Positions 60,368 to 64,000 of a stretch of DNA of 64,000 bases are shown one piece after another. Source of the stretch: Ehretia macrophylla (taxonomy: Eukaryota; Streptophyta; Magnoliopsida; Boraginales; Ehretiaceae); the NCBI GenBank assembly GCA_037974665.1, contig CM075769.1:78453190-78517189 (forward strand), in the 5' to 3' direction. Every line of letters starts with the position of its first letter. Position 1 is the stretch's first letter. Position numbers and translations under genes: made by a program. Under the pieces are notes generated by a model. That model was given only the letters and a program-made list of their open reading frames with translations, made no database searches and was not told the DNA's origin.

Positions 60368-60875
60368 CTTTTCATTTTTTTTTGCCCTGGTTAGGGTTTC
60401 GAAGATACTTTATCCACCAAATCTCTATTACCGAATCCCACGGAATATTGGGCAAGACAAATTCGCTTCACGTAGAGGTCGGGCCCGCAAACCGAGGGCG
60501 TAGGGTTTGCGACCATGTCTCCGTCGCTCCAGTGCCCATAACTCTGAGAGCTCTACGACGTAGGCAGCCAGTTTGCTTGTTGTGCCCATTTTTGGAGCCC
60601 AAAATCGAACGTTGTCATCAGTTTTAGGCCATTTTTGTTCTTTTGCTCTATTTTTCCATCCCGGATCGTACGTCGCGAGCCGTTAAAAGGACGACAACCT
60701 GACTCGCGGGACATCGGAGGGCCCTACACCGTGTCGATATCCCGTCTTGCAAGGATGCTGCGTTGTTGAAGCGGATGGGTTGTCGTTAAGCCCATTGGGC
60801 CTTTTAAATGGGCCATCTCTCTAGGCTTGGACTGTGAACCGTTAACACATATAGGAATTGTGCCCTCAACATGAC

Positions 60876-60995
60876 GGGTGCGATCATACCAGCAGTAATG
60901 CACCGGATCCCATCAGAACTCCGATGTTAAGCGTGCTTGGGCGAGAGTAGTACTAGGATGGATGATCCCGTGGGAAGTCCTCGTGTTGCACCCCC
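60876..60995 (+). rRNA. 5S rRNA: 5S rRNA gene copy
   Basis: Five changes: C20G, A50T, G87A, C91T, C95G. The spacer after it lacks TTAGGGTT in the block after the T-runs, as does the spacer of the gene at 63573. Confidence 0.96.
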
Positions 60996-61545
60996 TTTTC
61001 AATTTTTTTTGCCCTGGTGCCAAGATATTTTATCCACCAAATCTCTATTACTGAATCCCACGAAACATTGGGCAAGACAACTTCGCTTCACGTAGAGGCC
61101 GGGCCCGCAAACCGAGGGCGTAGGGTTTGTGACCAGGTCTCCGTCGCTCCGGTGCCAATAACATTTGATCCGTAAGGAGTTACGCGGCGCACAGCAAATC
61201 GTTGCAAAGCTTTCTGAGAGCTCTACGAAGTGGGGAGCGAGCTTGCTAGCTGTGCCCATTTTTGGAGCCCAAAATTGAACTTTTTCACCAGTTTCAGTCC
61301 ACTTTTCTTCTTTTGCTCTGTTTTTCCGTCCCGGATCGTATGTCGTGAGCTGTTAAAAGGACGACAACCTAACTTGTGGTACATCATAGGGCCCTACAAT
61401 GTGTCGATATCACGTCGTACGAGGATGCCGCGTTGTTGAAGCGGATGGGTTGTCGTTAATCCCATTTAGCCTTTTGAATGGGCCATCTCTCTAGGTTGGC
61501 ACTGTGAACCGTTGAAACATATAGGAATTGTGTCCTCAACATGAC

Positions 61546-61665
61546 GGGTGCGATCATACTTGCTGTAATGCACCGGAACCCATCAGAACTCCGAAGTTAA
61601 GCGTGCTTGGGCGAGAGTAGTACTAAGATGGGTGACCCCCTGGGAAGTCCTTGTGTTGCACCCCC
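61546..61665 (+). rRNA. 5S rRNA: 5S rRNA gene copy
   Basis: Seven changes: C15T, A16T, A19T, C20G, T33A, G81A, C107T. Four cluster at 15-20. Confidence 0.96.
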
Positions 61666-62221
61666 TTTTCAATTTTTTTTGCCCTGGTTAGGGTTGCCAA
61701 GATACTTTATCCACCAAATATCTATTATCGAATCCCACGGAACATTGGGTAAGACAACTTCGCTTCACGTAGAGGCTGACCCGCAAACCGAGCGCGTAGG
61801 GTTTGTGACGAGGTCTTCGTCACTCCGGTGTCAATAACTTTAGATCCGTAAGGAGTTACGTGGTGCACAGCATACCGTTGCAAAGCTTTCTGAGAGCTCT
61901 ACGATGGAGGCAGCTAGCTTGCTCGATGTGCTCCTTTTTGGAGCCCTAAATCGAACGTTTTCATCAGTTTCAGGCCACTTTTGTTCTTTTGCTCAATTTT
62001 TCCGTCCAGGATCGTACGTCGAGAGCTGTTAAAAGGATGACAACCTGACTCGCGGGACATCAGAGAACCCTACAACGTGTCAATATCACGTCTTGCGAGG
62101 ATGTTGCGTTGTTGAAGCGGCTAGGTTGTCGTTAATCCCATTGGGCCTTTTGAATGGGCCATCTCTCTGGGCTGGGACAATGAACCGTTAACACATATAG
62201 GAATTGTGCCCTCAACGTGAC

Positions 62222-62341
62222 GGGTGCGATCATACCAGCACTAATGCACCGGATCCCATCAGAACTCCGAAGTTAAGCGTGCTTGGGCGAGAGTAGTACG
62301 AGGATGGGTGAGCCCCTAGGAAGTCCTAGTGTTGCACCCCC
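62222..62341 (+). rRNA. 5S rRNA: 5S rRNA gene copy
   Basis: Four changes: T79G, C91G, G97A, C107A. Confidence 0.96.
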
Positions 62342-62898
62342 TTTTCAATTTTTTTTGCCTTGGTTAGGGTTGCCAAGATACTTTATCCACCAAATCTCTA
62401 TTACCAAATCCCACGGAACATTGGGCAAGACAACTTCGCTTCACGTAGAGGCCGGGCCCGCAAACCAAGGGCATAGGATTTGTGACCAGGTCTCCGTCGC
62501 TCCGGTGCCCATAACTTTTGATCCGTAAGGAGTTACGCGGCGCACAACATACCGTTGTAAATCTCTCTGAGAGCTCTACGATAGGGGCAGCGAGCTTGCT
62601 CGCTGTAACTATTTTTGGAGCCCAAAATCGAAACTTTTCATCAGTTTCAGGCCACTTTTCTTCTTTTGCTTTGTTTTTCCGTCCCGGATCGTACGTCGTG
62701 AGCTGTTAAAAGGAAAACAACCTGACTCGTGGGACATCAGAGGGCCCCAAAACGTGTCGATATCACGTCTTGCATGGATGCTGCGTTGTTGAAGCGGATG
62801 GGTTGTCGTTAAGCCCATTGGGCCTTTTGAATAGGCCATCTCTCTAGACTGGGACAGTGAATCGTTAACACATTTAGGAATTGTGCCCTCAAGATGAC

Positions 62899-63018
62899 GG
62901 GTTCGATCATACCAGCACTAATGCACCGGATCCCATCAGATCTCCGAAGTTAAGCGTGCTTGGGCGAGAGTAGTACTAGGACGGGTGACCTCCTAGGAAG
63001 TCCTCGTGTTGCACCCCC
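62899..63018 (+). rRNA. 5S rRNA: 5S rRNA gene copy
   Basis: Five changes: G5T, A43T, T84C, C93T, G97A. Confidence 0.96.
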
Positions 63019-63572
63019 TTTTCAATTTTTTTTGCCCTGGTTAGGGTTGCCAAGATACTTTATCCACCAAATCTCTATTACCGAATCCCACGAAACATTG
63101 GGCAAGAAATTCGCTTCACGTAGAGGTCGGGCCCGCAAACTGAGGGCGTAGGATTTGTGACTAGGTCTCCGTCGCTCCGGTGCCAATAACTTTTGATCTG
63201 TAAGGAGTTACGCAGCGCACAGCATACTGTTGCAAAGCTCTCTGAGAGCTCTACGACGTAGGCATCCAGCTTGCTTGCTTTACCCTTTTTGGAGCCCAAA
63301 ATCGAACGTTTTTATCAGTTTCATGCCATTTTTGTTCTTTTGCTCTATTTTTCCGTCCCGGATTCTACGTCGTGAGCTGTTAAAAGGACGACAACCTGAC
63401 TCGCACGATATCAGAGGGCCCTACAACGCGTCGATATCACGTCTTGCATGGATGATGCATTGTTGAAGCGGATGGTTTGTCGTTAAGCCCATTTGGCCTT
63501 TTGAATGGGCCATCTCTCTAGGCTAGGACTGTGAACCGTTAACACATATAGGAATTGTTCCCACAACATGAC

Positions 63573-63692
63573 GGGTGCGATCATACCGGCACTAATGCAC
63601 CGGATCCCATCAAAACTCTGTAGTTAAGCGTGCTTGGATGAAAGTAGTACAAGGAAGGGTGACCCCTTGGGAAGTCCTCGTGTTGCACCCCC
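63573..63692 (+). rRNA. 5S rRNA: 5S rRNA gene copy
   Basis: Ten changes: A16G, G41A, C47T, A49T, G66A, C67T, G70A, T79A, T84A, C95T. Last gene in the window; its spacer runs off the end. Confidence 0.95.
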
Positions 63693-64000
63693 TTTTCATT
63701 TTTTTTGCCCTGGTGCCAAGATACTTTATCCACCAAATATCTATTACTGATTCCCACAGAACATTGGGCAAGATAACTTCGCATCACGTAGAGGCCGGGC
63801 CTGCAAACCGAGGGCGTAGGGTTTGTGACCAGGTCTCCGTCGCTCCGGTGCCAATAACTTTTGATCCGTAAGTAGTTACGTGGCGCACAGCATACCGTTG
63901 CAAAGCTCTCTGAGAGCTCTTCGACGTTGGCAGTGAGCCCAAAATCGAACATTTTAACCAATTTCAGTCCACTTTTCTTCTTTTGCTCTATTTTTCCATC

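Larger units (their letters stand above)
59639..64000 (+). repeat. 5S rDNA tandem array, block D (6 genes plus a 3' part)
   Basis: The array resumes after the second fossil with the same composite junction as block C, and runs off the window inside a spacer. Unit lengths are 628, 670, 676, 677 and 674 bp. The 628-bp unit has lost about 47 bp in the middle of its spacer. The last spacer also lacks a short stretch near 63935, just after the conserved hairpin. Confidence 0.96.

Noticed and set aside
1-64000. CRISPR-like or satellite array of regularly spaced repeats
   Set aside because: The period of about 676 bp with a 120-bp plant 5S rRNA gene in each unit explains the regular spacing; repeats and spacers are both conserved.

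Overview
The window is a nuclear chromosomal stretch from a flowering plant. Almost all of it is a tandem 5S ribosomal RNA gene array. The repeat unit is usually 674-679 bp: a 119-120 bp 5S rRNA gene plus a spacer of about 556 bp, with every gene on the + strand. I count 63 full-length 5S copies and two copies split by retroelement sequence. The majority gene sequence is a standard angiosperm 5S rRNA with its internal RNA polymerase III promoter. The upstream -27 TATA-like, -13 GC and -1 C elements known from plant 5S genes are present, and T-runs follow each gene. I see no convincing protein-coding host gene. The many short open frames are by-products of the repeated spacer.

Layout. 1-19979: array block A, 29 genes. 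19980-29934: a 9.96 kb LTR element on the minus strand, with two LTRs of about 3.5 kb around a 2.9 kb interior without recognisable genes (LARD-like). It is flanked by a 5-bp target duplication that spans the 5S transcription start. 29935-40223: block B, 15 genes plus the 5' part of a 16th. 40224-45010: a Ty3/gypsy fossil on the + strand (one 3.58 kb LTR, primer site, leader, part of gag) lying inside a 5S gene. 45011-54851: block C, 13 genes plus the 5' part of another. 54852-59638: a second fossil with the same parts, the same position in the 5S gene and the same right-hand junction. 59639-64000: block D, 6 genes.

The array is not homogenised. No 5S copy matches the majority sequence; copies differ from it at 3-14 positions. 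Transitions at CpG sites stand out, as expected after long cytosine methylation. Neighbouring copies share private variants, giving local domains, for example T38C in each of the first eight genes and in none after. Rearranged units mark past slippage and template switching: two dimers that lost a gene (1023 and 999 bp), a 740 bp unit, a roughly 5 kb duplicated block and several small deletions. The picture fits a degenerate, probably silenced, heterochromatic 5S locus or the edge of one, invaded by a non-autonomous LTR element and a related gag-bearing Ty3/gypsy element. All identity figures are hand counts on stretches I aligned by eye.
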